The notes below the pieces were generated by a model. The model searched no databases. It was not told the origin of the DNA and was given only the letters and a program-made list of their open reading frames with translations. Made by a program: the position numbers and the translations under genes. Source: JBCDGH01 sp038751365 (GTDB lineage: Bacteria; Patescibacteriota; JACMRA01). From it: a stretch of DNA of 12,496 nucleotides. Positions 1 to 6,784 of the stretch are shown here, piece after piece (position 1 is the stretch's first letter; every line of letters begins with the position of its first letter). The DNA is taken from contig JBCDGH010000033.1 in the NCBI GenBank assembly GCA_038751365.1, forward strand, positions 1-12,496, in the 5' to 3' direction.

Positions 1-2
1 AA

Positions 3-230
3 AAAATTTACTATTCCATAATTATCTTACTATATCCGATAATGATTGTGTGGACTGTTATACTTTTAATCATTCCACTATTTTTAAGTTATACAATTAT
101 TCCATCATCTCAAGACCAATTAAACAAATGCAAGGTTGGGGTTGAAGAAATTACAAGAAAATGCATTGAAGATTTAAAAAAGGATGACTGTACAATAAAA
201 ATACTCTCAGATCTAGAATTCATTGAATAA
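3..230 (+). CDS. Partial small membrane protein, 5' end outside window
   Basis: The reading frame is open from the first bases of the window to a TAA at 228-230. The first ATG (42) lies inside a hydrophobic run rather than ahead of it: the 13 codons before it encode KIYYSIIILLYPI, followed by MIVWTVILLIIPLFLSYTII. No Shine-Dalgarno precedes the ATG. The simplest reading is that this is the C-terminal end of a longer membrane protein cut by the window edge; otherwise it is a 62-residue protein starting at 42. About 30 hydrophobic residues form one or two membrane segments. A hydrophilic tail of roughly 40 residues follows, with two cysteines and alternating charges, probably outside the membrane. 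I recognise no family. It converges with the minus-strand gene at 328-702 and shares the hairpin at 266-296 as a boundary. Confidence 0.45.
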   Translation, partial: KIYYSIIILLYPIMIVWTVILLIIPLFLSYTIIPSSQDQLNKCKVGVEEITRKCIEDLKKDDCTIKILSDLEFIE

Positions 231-265
231 TTAAGAGCTTGAAATCAGTTTTTCATAGTTTAGCC

Positions 266-296
266 AAAAAAAGGTAGCTATTGACATTTAGCTACC
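266..296 (-). terminator. Intrinsic terminator of the minus-strand gene block
   Basis: A perfect 8-bp inverted repeat, GGTAGCTA (273-280) and TAGCTACC (289-296), encloses an 8-nt loop. Next to it, 266-272 is seven A residues, which read as a seven-U tract directly after the hairpin on the minus strand. This is a textbook Rho-independent terminator 32 nt past the stop codon of the gene at 328-702. On the plus strand no T tract follows the hairpin, so it is probably one-directional. Confidence 0.8.
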
Positions 297-327
297 ATAT
301 TGCCGAATTGTTAACAGGTGAAATAAA

Positions 328-702
328 TTACAAAATTAATTCGCTATCCCTATCGACAGTACAAAATACTGCATGTTTTTTGGAATCAGCTTGTTCATGA
401 GTGTCTGTTTTTAAGACAGGTTCTTGTCCTGCTATTTCAAATAATTTCTGGATCTTGGGATGAAAGTTTGGTAAAGTCATAATTTTATACCTTATATTAT
501 TGATGATTATGTAACTGAAATAAGTTTTATGCTTTTCAAACTCCTCACCTCTGAAAGATTCTTTGATAGCACCTTCTTTAAGAAGCTGTGCAAAGGCAGC
601 TTCGTTTACTAAAATTCCAGCTATCTGACTATATTTACCAGCTTCTTGATCTGATTTAATACATTCACAAATAATGTTCAAAGCAGTTCTTTTGTCCGTC
701 AT
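328..702 (-). CDS. Hypothetical protein, 124 residues
   Basis: ATG start, TAA stop, coding on the minus strand and followed closely by a good intrinsic terminator, which supports a real expressed gene. The product appears soluble, with no signal peptide or membrane segment. Residues 1-50 look largely helical and charged. A central stretch, FSYIIINNIRYKIMTL at about 62-77, reads as two beta strands, and an acidic, polar C-terminal tail follows. I recognise no conserved domain or catalytic motif. It lies 75 nt downstream of the HD-domain gene, a wider gap than between the other genes of the block, so it could be the last gene of that operon or have its own promoter. A TATAAG-like -10 is visible shortly upstream on the minus strand but has no convincing -35. 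No Shine-Dalgarno. Confidence 0.72.
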   Translation of the reverse strand: MTDKRTALNIICECIKSDQEAGKYSQIAGILVNEAAFAQLLKEGAIKESFRGEEFEKHKTYFSYIIINNIRYKIMTLPNFHPKIQKLFEIAGQEPVLKTDTHEQADSKKHAVFCTVDRDSELIL

Positions 703-777
703 TTTATTACACTTATATACAATGCAATATTATCCAATCACATCTTTCTGATTTTGAAAAGAAGTAAAAAAGCCTGA

Positions 778-1419
778 CTAATTGTGAATAAATTGTTTTT
801 TATACTCTGGCAGGAAATCCGTTTCAGCGTAGAAGTCTTGCTTTATTTTCCATAACTTTGAAATCTCATCTATATATGGCTTGATGTAAGGTGATTTTTC
901 TATTTTTAAGAATCGTTTCTTAGCTGAGCTATATGATATCCCGCAATCTTTAAATGATCTTTTGTCTAATTCTGTTACGTTTAACTTACCAACTAGTTTA
1001 TCAAGTGAGTATATGAAAATACTTTCTTCATCTTCTTTTTGCTCATAAGCTTGAATATATTTATGTAAGTCGCTAAACTCCGAAATGCTCTGTTTAATTT
1101 TAGAAAAAGCCTTGGCTTCATTTTTAGCCTTTTTAAGTTCAAAGTCAGGATCATTGGTGTGCATAAATGGATCTAAATCACCTGCGTATACCTCAACCAA
1201 GTCATGAACTAAAGCATATTTAATTGCCAACTCTTTATTTAAAGGTAGATTTTTTGAATCTATCAAATACCAAGCAACAAGTGTAATCTGCAGAGTATGT
1301 TCCGCATCATTCTCAAATCTTTGTGGTAATTCATTCGGTACAAAAATAGTTCTCTTTATTTGTTGAAATTTATTTGTAAATTCTAAAAATTTAATCAGAT
1401 TAACTAAGTCGCTAGTCAT
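778..1419 (-). CDS. HD-domain phosphohydrolase, YfbR-like
   Basis: 213 residues, in the size range of E. coli YfbR (about 199). The metal-binding HD signature is complete: H41 in ENDAEHTLQ, the H72-D73 pair in ALVHDLVEVYAGD, and a distal D140 in IYSLDKL. Spacing and flanking residues match the HD_3/YfbR branch (COG1896), whose known members are metal-dependent 5'-deoxyribonucleotidases acting on dNMPs. The branch also contains proteins of unknown substrate, so the nucleotidase role is inferred. It would be cytosolic: no signal peptide or membrane segment. The start is an ATG 12 nt after the pgi stop, without Shine-Dalgarno, so it is probably translated from the same transcript as pgi and the AP endonuclease. 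A nucleotide-pool or salvage role would fit CPR bacteria, which often lack de novo nucleotide synthesis, but nothing here shows this. Confidence 0.85.
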   Translation of the reverse strand: MTSDLVNLIKFLEFTNKFQQIKRTIFVPNELPQRFENDAEHTLQITLVAWYLIDSKNLPLNKELAIKYALVHDLVEVYAGDLDPFMHTNDPDFELKKAKNEAKAFSKIKQSISEFSDLHKYIQAYEQKEDEESIFIYSLDKLVGKLNVTELDKRSFKDCGISYSSAKKRFLKIEKSPYIKPYIDEISKLWKIKQDFYAETDFLPEYKKQFIHN

Positions 1420-1431
1420 ATAATTTTTGCT

Positions 1432-2652
1432 TTAATTTAACAAATTTTCTTTAGTGAGTATTTTGCTTCTCTCGACTCCAGGCTGGTTAAAAGTATCTAT
1501 ATTCAGCATTTCACCAACAAAGGCTGTAGCTAGTTCAAAAAACATAAACAATTCACCAAGACTATACTCGTTTACCTGATCTATTTCAATAGTTACATTT
1601 GGTCTTGATCTTTCTGTAAGAGCTTGCTGCACGCCATCAAATTCGGCATCTAATAACTGATCGAAGCTGTGATTATTCAAATAAGATAGAGATTGTTCTT
1701 GAATATCAGGAATTTGCAACTTTACTCCATAGTCTTTTGGTTTGATAAAGATAATTAATTTATCATTTGGTCCTTCTGTAAATAACTGTAACTGCGAATG
1801 CTGATCTGTAGCCCCAACAGCTGGCAGTGGAGTGATCCCAGTATTCACAAGATTGCCATCTAGATCAAATTCTTTGCCCAAACTCTCACTTATAAGCTGC
1901 ACTGACCATTCAGCAAAAGTCTTTAGCCTGCTAGAGTACGGCATAATCACATTTATACCCTGCCCTTCTCGCAATAGCTGATGCTGAATAACAGCTAATT
2001 CAAAAGCTTGGTTTAACTTATTTTCTAAAACTACTTGAGCACCCAATAGCAAGTTTTCAACATCTAAACCAACCATAACCGAAACCAGAAGACCGACAGG
2101 TGTAAGCACACTAAATCTACCACCCACGTTTTCTGGAATTTCAAAACTAGGTATGTTTTCTGAATCTGCAACCGTTCTCAAATAACCTTTGCTAGGATCA
2201 GTAACGAATACAAAATGATCACTAGCATTTAAACCAAAATTATCAATTTTAGCCCTGAAATAGGCATATTGCGCTACGGTTTCAGGTGTCTGTCCTGATT
2301 TAGTCTGCACTAAAAAAATGGTTTTCTCATAATTCAATAAAGATTCTACATGGGCAATTTTTGAAGGATCAATGTTATCTAAATAATGAACTTTTAAACT
2401 CGAATTAGATTTATGTAAACAATCTAAGATACACTTAGGACCCAACATTGACCCACCTATTCCTAAAATAACTATGTGCTCATATTTGATTACGCTGTTA
2501 TCAACAAACTCTTTTAGCTTAAAAGTTATTTGAGCCTGCTTAGGAAGATCTGTAAAACCTTGCTTTCTAGATAAGATCTTATCCCAGTAATAGTTTACAT
2601 CTTCAACTTTCGAATTTGTGTTAATTTTACTGGAATTTATTAAATTTAACAT
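1432..2652 (-). CDS. pgi: Glucose-6-phosphate isomerase
   Basis: Interconverts glucose 6-phosphate and fructose 6-phosphate in the cytosol, linking glycolysis with sugar-phosphate and cell-wall sugar supply. Both family signatures are present: NVGGRFSVLTPVG (175-187) and FNQPGVERSK (388-397). The phosphate-binding segments GIGGSMLGP (64-72) and KSGQTPET (118-125) are intact; the latter has Q where SKSGTT is usual. By comparison with known enzymes the catalytic residues are E256 (SESLGK), H285 (TDQHSQ) and K397, with R179 also in place. At 406 residues it is a short bacterial form, compared with about 450 in Bacillus and 549 in E. coli; the N-terminal region is trimmed. It is the third gene of the minus-strand block, 31 nt after the AP endonuclease gene and 12 nt before the HD gene. 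ATG start, TAA stop, no Shine-Dalgarno. Confidence 0.97.
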   Translation of the reverse strand: MLNLINSSKINTNSKVEDVNYYWDKILSRKQGFTDLPKQAQITFKLKEFVDNSVIKYEHIVILGIGGSMLGPKCILDCLHKSNSSLKVHYLDNIDPSKIAHVESLLNYEKTIFLVQTKSGQTPETVAQYAYFRAKIDNFGLNASDHFVFVTDPSKGYLRTVADSENIPSFEIPENVGGRFSVLTPVGLLVSVMVGLDVENLLLGAQVVLENKLNQAFELAVIQHQLLREGQGINVIMPYSSRLKTFAEWSVQLISESLGKEFDLDGNLVNTGITPLPAVGATDQHSQLQLFTEGPNDKLIIFIKPKDYGVKLQIPDIQEQSLSYLNNHSFDQLLDAEFDGVQQALTERSRPNVTIEIDQVNEYSLGELFMFFELATAFVGEMLNIDTFNQPGVERSKILTKENLLN

Positions 2653-2683
2653 AATTGACTTCGTATAATATATTTTTAATTAC

Positions 2684-3568
2684 TTAGATACTTAGTTCTA
2701 TAGTTACTGGACAGTGATCGCTACCCATAACCTGATCTAAAATCTCTGCATTTTCTAACTGAGGTATTAAGTTCGTGTCAACTAAGAAATAGTCAATTCT
2801 CCAACCCACATTTCTTTCTCTAGCTCTGGTTATTTGATCCCAGTAAGTATATTTATCTGGCTTTTGTGGGTAAAAATGCCTAAAACTATCAATGTAACCA
2901 TTATTCAGAAACAAGTTTAGAGCTTCCCGCTCCTCAGGCAGACAACCTGTAGTTTTTCTGTTCTCTTTAGGTCTAGCTAAATCAATATCTCCCACCGTAG
3001 TATTCAAATCTCCACAAATAATAATCTTTTCGCCCTTCGAACGAAGCTGCTGAGCTAAGTTAAAAACTTCCTTATAAAAGCCAATCTTATAGGCAATTCG
3101 TTCCGGACCTCTACCACCTTGAGGAAAATAGCCATTCAGAAGTGTAAAACAATAGTTACCTTGCCAATCGGAGTATTTAACTGTAGTCAATCTTCCCTCC
3201 ACATCAAACTCCGGTTTACCTACACCAACTTGCGAACTAGAGACTTGAATTTTAGCAGACTTTAGCACATCTATATCTTTTTTTATATCAGATTGAAACA
3301 ACTCAGAATCTGTTAACTCATTACCACCAAGTTTACTGTAAGTAGCCACTCCGCTATATCCTTTTTTCATACTACAGCTGTGATAAACCATACTATAATC
3401 GGGGTGTTGAACCCGCGGACTAGCCATTATTAAAGCGTCTGATTTTGTTTCTTGGATACAAAGCACATCTGGATTAAGAGTAATTACTTTTTCCCACAAA
3501 CCTTTCTTTATAGCCGCTCTAAGCCCATTCACATTCCACGATATTAGTTTTATTGTATTTTTAGCCAT
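2684..3568 (-). CDS. xth: Exonuclease III family AP endonuclease (XthA/ExoA)
   Basis: Base-excision repair enzyme that cleaves DNA 5' to abasic sites and removes 3' blocking groups, using Mg2+. All active-site motifs of the EEP fold are visible: SWNVNG with N12, IQETK with E40, NGYFPQGG with Y147, GDLNT with D187 and N189, WRIDY with D259, and GSDHCPV with D284-H285. The protein has 294 residues against 268 in E. coli. The extra length sits mainly between YSK (77-79) and the EGR strand (124-126): about 30 polar residues where most relatives have a short loop. The start ATG lies 6 nt beyond the stop of the membrane-protein gene, so the two are almost certainly co-transcribed. A weak GGAT is the only Shine-Dalgarno-like feature. 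Confidence 0.95.
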   Translation of the reverse strand: MAKNTIKLISWNVNGLRAAIKKGLWEKVITLNPDVLCIQETKSDALIMASPRVQHPDYSMVYHSCSMKKGYSGVATYSKLGGNELTDSELFQSDIKKDIDVLKSAKIQVSSSQVGVGKPEFDVEGRLTTVKYSDWQGNYCFTLLNGYFPQGGRGPERIAYKIGFYKEVFNLAQQLRSKGEKIIICGDLNTTVGDIDLARPKENRKTTGCLPEEREALNLFLNNGYIDSFRHFYPQKPDKYTYWDQITRARERNVGWRIDYFLVDTNLIPQLENAEILDQVMGSDHCPVTIELSI

Positions 3569-3574
3569 AAAAAA

Positions 3575-4495
3575 TTATCCAAAAACTGGTCTACCAGCAA
3601 TAATTACTAGCATAAGCAATAAATGATAAATAGTCGAAATAATCAACTTTATTCTAAAATTAGAATCCTTGGCTCGAGTAGTAAGTACTAATAAAGGATT
3701 ATATAGATAATCCCAAAATACCAAAAATAATAAAGCCTTAAACCAATAACTCAACCCAAAGACGTTATCGATAGCAAATAAAGATTGTAGACTCAAAATA
3801 CCTACTACTAGAATAAAAATTACACTTTCTCTAGTAGATTTTAACCTAAAACTAAATACACTCACTACTGCAACGCTCAAGGCACAAATCACTAGCCACA
3901 GACTATCACCAAAACTAAAAATATAATCGATCCAATCAGTGGTAAAATCTCTAAGTACTGTCTTATCTTTTTCTAATAGATTTATAAATGAAAAAGTCTG
4001 TAAGCAAAATAAAATAATCTGAGGTACTAGGAGATACATTGGAGTACGATTCTGACCAAACAGATTTAGATTAACTAAAAAAATCAAAACCGCTAGTATT
4101 GCCCCGGCAAAACCGGTATTAAAAGTAAAGCCAAATACAGTAATATTGACTGCATTTATTCCAACAAAGTAAGCAAAGGAGAAAAAAGTCAATAAATTTG
4201 ATCTAAGCCAAACTGACCATTTTCTAAGTTTATCCCAAGGTGAATAATATGCTACTAGGAATGTCAGGGTAAAAATACAAGCCAGAATCACTAAGCCAAT
4301 ACTTCTTTGACCTACCCTACTCACAAAAGGAATGTCTCGCAAACCTACTGCTACAAAGAATAAACTATTTAGTATAGAAATAATAATCGCAATTGTAGGT
4401 GCTTGTATACTAAGCAATATTTTTTGCAAGTTCTTGATACCTAATAACAGAGTCTGATTTTGTGATACTTTAGAATCAAATACTTGTTTAGACAT
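3575..4495 (-). CDS. Polytopic membrane protein of unknown function
   Basis: 306 residues, first gene of the minus-strand block. About nine hydrophobic segments can be picked out, near residues 33-51, 64-84, 100-120, 126-146, 153-172, 198-216, 224-242, 249-271 and 282-300. A polar N-terminal stretch of about 30 residues precedes them. The loops are short and carry a few charged clusters (WDKLRKW near 87-93, EKDKTVLRD near 175-183, RAKDSNFRIK near 274-283). There is no signal peptide cleavage site, no ATPase motif and no recognisable transporter signature, so I leave the function open. ATG start with no Shine-Dalgarno. A candidate promoter with a perfect TTGACA -35 lies just upstream in the region shared with groES. 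Only 6 nt separate its stop from the AP endonuclease start; the co-transcription may be a matter of genome compaction rather than function. Confidence 0.8.
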   Translation of the reverse strand: MSKQVFDSKVSQNQTLLLGIKNLQKILLSIQAPTIAIIISILNSLFFVAVGLRDIPFVSRVGQRSIGLVILACIFTLTFLVAYYSPWDKLRKWSVWLRSNLLTFFSFAYFVGINAVNITVFGFTFNTGFAGAILAVLIFLVNLNLFGQNRTPMYLLVPQIILFCLQTFSFINLLEKDKTVLRDFTTDWIDYIFSFGDSLWLVICALSVAVVSVFSFRLKSTRESVIFILVVGILSLQSLFAIDNVFGLSYWFKALLFLVFWDYLYNPLLVLTTRAKDSNFRIKLIISTIYHLLLMLVIIAGRPVFG

Positions 4496-4516
4496 TCTGA
4501 GTTTTTACACATTGAT

Positions 4517-4544
4517 ATTTGATACTTTAGAGCGAACTGTCAAT
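4517..4544 (-). promoter_or_regulatory. Candidate promoter of the minus-strand operon
   Basis: On the minus strand, a perfect -35 hexamer TTGACA (4539-4544) is followed after 16 nt by TCAAAT (4517-4522), which matches four of six -10 positions. It lies just upstream of the membrane-protein start at 4495 and would give a short leader. The -35 is strong evidence; the -10 is only fair. Confidence 0.4.
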
Positions 4545-4574
4545 CTAAGCTAGAGCCATTGCTGATATTCAGTC

Positions 4575-4580
4575 TTGACA
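4575..4580 (+). promoter_or_regulatory. Candidate -35 element of the groESL promoter
   Basis: Perfect TTGACA, 105 nt before the groES start and 5 nt before the CIRCE-like repeat. No good -10 lies at 16-18 nt. TATTTT (4595-4600) matches four of six positions but at only 14 nt, inside the repeat. A -10-like TATAAG closer to the gene (4663-4668) has no matching -35. The promoter is therefore likely here, but its exact start point cannot be fixed by eye. Confidence 0.4.
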
Positions 4581-4585
4581 AAGTC

Positions 4586-4610
4586 TAGCAAATCTATTTT
4601 GAGTTTGCTA
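4586..4610 (+). promoter_or_regulatory. CIRCE-like inverted repeat, candidate HrcA operator
   Basis: A perfect 7-bp inverted repeat, TAGCAAA (4586-4592) and TTTGCTA (4604-4610), with an 11-nt spacer. The CIRCE element bound by the HrcA heat-shock repressor is TTAGCACTC-N9-GAGTGCTAA. Its outer half-sites TAGCA and TGCTA lie 15 nt apart, and here TAGCA (4586-4590) and TGCTA (4606-4610) lie exactly 15 nt apart. The inner CTC/GAG parts are mostly not conserved. Its place, directly behind a TTGACA -35 and upstream of groES, is where CIRCE is normally found. HrcA control is an inference; no hrcA gene is in the window. Confidence 0.5.
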
Positions 4611-4632
4611 ACTAACTATATCTTGAGTTAGT
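4611..4632 (+). repeat. Second dyad in the groES leader
   Basis: ACTAACT (4611-4617) and AGTTAGT (4626-4632) form a perfect 7-bp inverted repeat with an 8-nt spacer. It directly abuts the CIRCE-like repeat. It may be a second protein-binding site or, if transcribed, a small hairpin in the groES 5' untranslated region. No T tract follows, so it is not an intrinsic terminator. Confidence 0.4.
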
Positions 4633-4638
4633 ACTTTC

Positions 4639-4657
4639 AGCTAATCTGCAGATAGCT
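4639..4657 (+). repeat. Third dyad in the groES leader
   Basis: AGCTAATCTGCAGATAGCT contains a perfect 10-bp palindrome, ATCTGCAGAT (4644-4653), flanked by AGCT on both sides with one unpaired A (4643). It ends 28 nt before the groES ATG. It could be an operator or a leader hairpin; nothing here decides which. Confidence 0.35.
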
Positions 4658-4685
4658 TTTATTATAAGTAATAATTTACAAAAAT

Positions 4686-4979
4686 ATGACTATAAAACCT
4701 CTAGGTAATCGCGTAGTAGTACGCATGGCAAAACAGAAGAATACTACTTCTTCAGGTATCATACTATCCACAGAAGAAAAAAACGAACAAGCTCTTGGAG
4801 AAATAATTTCAATTGGGGCTGGCTTTGGTGAAGAAAATGTTCAAGAAATGGGTCTTTCAGAAGGTCAGACTGTTATGTTTGGCAAATATTCAGGAGAAGA
4901 GGTAAAAGATGATACCGATTCAGAAATAATCTATAAAATAATAAACGGTAAAGATATTTTGGCAATTATTGAAAACTAA
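4686..4979 (+). CDS. groES: Co-chaperonin GroES
   Basis: 97 residues, the normal length for GroES/Cpn10. It forms the heptameric lid of the GroEL chamber in the cytosol. The N-terminal KPLGNRVVVR strand, the mobile loop ending in the hydrophobic SGIILS (23-28, equivalent to the GGIVL that docks on GroEL) and the C-terminal GKDILAIIE strand are all present. Start ATG at 4686 with no Shine-Dalgarno in the A/T-rich leader. It is followed after 31 nt by groEL, the usual order. The divergent upstream region carries a TTGACA hexamer, a CIRCE-like inverted repeat and two further dyads, so heat-shock control by HrcA is plausible. Confidence 0.97.
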   Translation: MTIKPLGNRVVVRMAKQKNTTSSGIILSTEEKNEQALGEIISIGAGFGEENVQEMGLSEGQTVMFGKYSGEEVKDDTDSEIIYKIINGKDILAIIEN

Positions 4980-5010
4980 AAGTCCTAATTTCATTATATA
5001 AAAAATATTT

Positions 5011-6654
5011 ATGTCTAAAAAATTAATAAAATTCGGTTCAGAAGCTAGAAAATCAATTCAAGGCGGTGTCAACACAGTTGTTAAAGCTGTACAAACTAGC
5101 TATGGTCCTAAAGGTCGTACCAGCATTATATCCAAAAACTATGGCGCTCCAGACGTATCTAACGATGGAGTAACAATCGCTAAAGCTATTGAGCTAGAAG
5201 GATATGAGCAACTAGGTGTTTCCTTACTCCAACAAGCAGCTAACAAGACAAACGATATAGCAGGAGATGGAACTAGTCTTACTGTGGTATTATCTGGAGC
5301 TTTAGTAAATGAAGGTATTAAAGTAGTAGAGGCGGGTAGTGATCCAGTAAAAGTTAGAAACGGTATTCGCAATGCTGCTACTAAAAGTCTTGAGTATTTG
5401 AACGATGTAGCTACACCAATTACAACTAGAGATCAAAAAATCAATGTGGCCACTATCTCTAGTAAGAATAGAGAAATCGGAGAAATGATTGCTGACGTTC
5501 TTGAAAAAATTGGCACTAATGGCGTTGCCACAGTCCAAAGCGGAGACTCAAATAAGACTGAAGTAGAAGTAGTCGAAGGTATGCAATTCGACAAGGGCTA
5601 CAAGTCTCCATATTTTGTTACTGACACTAACAGAATGGAAGCAATTGTTGATAAAGCCTCAATTTTAGTTACTGACAGAAAAGTTACCTCTATTCAGGAT
5701 GTCCTACCACTTATTGAGTCCATGGCTCAGCAAGGCAAAAAAGATTTGGTTTTGATAGCCGAAGATATTGAAGGTGAAGCTCTAGCTACCTTTGTACTAA
5801 ACAAAGTAAGAGGTGTCTTTAATGTATACGCGGTACAGGCTCCAGCTTTTGGAGATAGAAGGAAATCTATGTTAGAAGATATTTCAATTCTAACTGGAGC
5901 AACCTTTGTATCTAGCGATCTTGGTATGCAGCTAAAATCAGTCACTATTGATGATCTAGGTTCAGCTGATAAAGTGGTAATGTCTAAGGATGACACTATT
6001 ATTGTCGGAGGTAAAGGTGACAAAGAAACAATCCAAAAAAGAGCTGATGCTATTAAAGATGCAGTTGCTGAAGCCAAATCAGACTATGATAAAGAAAAAT
6101 TAGGTGAAAGACTTGCTAAGCTAGTAGGTGGTGTAGGAGTTATTAAAGTAGGAGCAGCCACAGAAGTAGAAATGAAAGAGCTTAAGTACGTTATCGAAGA
6201 CGCCCTAAACGCTACAAAAGCTGCAGTTGCTGAAGGTGTTGTGTCTGGAGGTGCTGTGACTCTAGTCAGAATGTCAGACGCCTTAGATGAATTAATGAAC
6301 AGTACCGAAGATGCAGACGAGAAAGTAGGAGTAAGAATATTCAAATCAGCTCTATTAACTCCATTTAGGGCTATTGCTCAAAATGCTGGTATTTACGATG
6401 TGTCGATTACCTTACACAAAATCAGTGAAGACAAAAACTTTGGTTATGATTTTGGTGCTATGACTGGAGTAGAAGATATGTTGAAGGCTGGAATTATCGA
6501 TCCAGTAATGGTCTTAAAGCAAGCTGTACTCAACTCTTCTTCAGTAGCAGGTTCTATTATTACTACAGAAGTAGCTATTGTAGACGAGCCAAAAGAAGAA
6601 AAAGCAGAACCAGCTCCTGGTGGTATGGGAGGAATGGGCGGTATGGGCTACTAG
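5011..6654 (+). CDS. groEL: Chaperonin GroEL (60 kDa)
   Basis: 547 residues, full length. Forms the double-ring ATP-driven folding chamber with GroES in the cytosol. The equatorial ATP site is intact: YGPKGR (31-36), D52 in SNDGVTIAK, AGDGT with D86 (84-88), and D397 in VIEDALNATK, the equivalent of the ATP-hydrolysing D398 of E. coli. The apical segment VLPLIESMAQQGKKDLVLIAEDIEGEAL is typical. The C-terminus carries the GGM repeat tail (GGMGGMGGMGY), characteristic of the housekeeping copy. ATG start, TAG stop, no Shine-Dalgarno, 31 nt after groES with no promoter evident between, so one bicistronic operon. Several open frames on the opposite strand here are by-products of its codon use. A strong terminator follows at 6683. 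Confidence 0.98.
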   Translation: MSKKLIKFGSEARKSIQGGVNTVVKAVQTSYGPKGRTSIISKNYGAPDVSNDGVTIAKAIELEGYEQLGVSLLQQAANKTNDIAGDGTSLTVVLSGALVNEGIKVVEAGSDPVKVRNGIRNAATKSLEYLNDVATPITTRDQKINVATISSKNREIGEMIADVLEKIGTNGVATVQSGDSNKTEVEVVEGMQFDKGYKSPYFVTDTNRMEAIVDKASILVTDRKVTSIQDVLPLIESMAQQGKKDLVLIAEDIEGEALATFVLNKVRGVFNVYAVQAPAFGDRRKSMLEDISILTGATFVSSDLGMQLKSVTIDDLGSADKVVMSKDDTIIVGGKGDKETIQKRADAIKDAVAEAKSDYDKEKLGERLAKLVGGVGVIKVGAATEVEMKELKYVIEDALNATKAAVAEGVVSGGAVTLVRMSDALDELMNSTEDADEKVGVRIFKSALLTPFRAIAQNAGIYDVSITLHKISEDKNFGYDFGAMTGVEDMLKAGIIDPVMVLKQAVLNSSSVAGSIITTEVAIVDEPKEEKAEPAPGGMGGMGGMGY

Positions 6655-6682
6655 TCAATACCAAAAAACTAAATATGAGTTT

Positions 6683-6703
6683 CCCGGTCTACACCGGGTT
6701 TTT
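6683..6703 (+). terminator. Intrinsic terminator of groES-groEL
   Basis: CCCGGT (6683-6688) and ACCGGG (6693-6698) form a 6-bp GC-rich stem with a CTAC tetraloop, followed at once by five T residues and a further A/T-rich run. It begins 29 nt after the groEL stop. This is a strong Rho-independent terminator that closes the chaperonin operon. Confidence 0.85.
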
Positions 6704-6724
6704 ATAATTTTTAGATTTAGATAG

Positions 6725-6755
6725 TGGACAAATAGAGGTTATTATGTCTTAAAAT
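6725..6755 (+). promoter_or_regulatory. Weak candidate promoter of the DUF218 gene
   Basis: TGGACA (6725-6730, five of six matches to the -35 consensus) and TAAAAT (6750-6755, five of six to the -10) are present, but the spacer is 19 nt, longer than the preferred 17. A promoter is expected here because the groEL terminator lies just upstream. Confidence 0.3.
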
Positions 6756-6771
6756 GAATACTCAACTGTTT

Positions 6772-6776
6772 AGGAG
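6772..6776 (+). promoter_or_regulatory. Shine-Dalgarno site of the DUF218 gene
   Basis: AGGAG, 8 nt before the ATG at 6785. It supports this start codon. It is the only clear Shine-Dalgarno sequence ahead of any gene in the window, which makes it notable. Confidence 0.65.
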
Positions 6777-6784
6777 AATAGAAA

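Noticed and set aside
703..777. Terminator between the HD gene and the 124-residue gene
   Set aside because: The minus strand has a run of T residues after the HD stop codon but no stem in front of it.
4586..4610. Calling the groES repeat a canonical CIRCE
   Set aside because: The half-site geometry is exact, but the inner CTC/GAG is largely absent, so it is reported only as CIRCE-like.
5139..6344. Several open frames on the minus strand inside groEL
   Set aside because: They lie wholly antisense to a well-conserved chaperonin gene, have Ser/Thr/Pro-rich translations typical of reversed coding sequence, and show no start signals.
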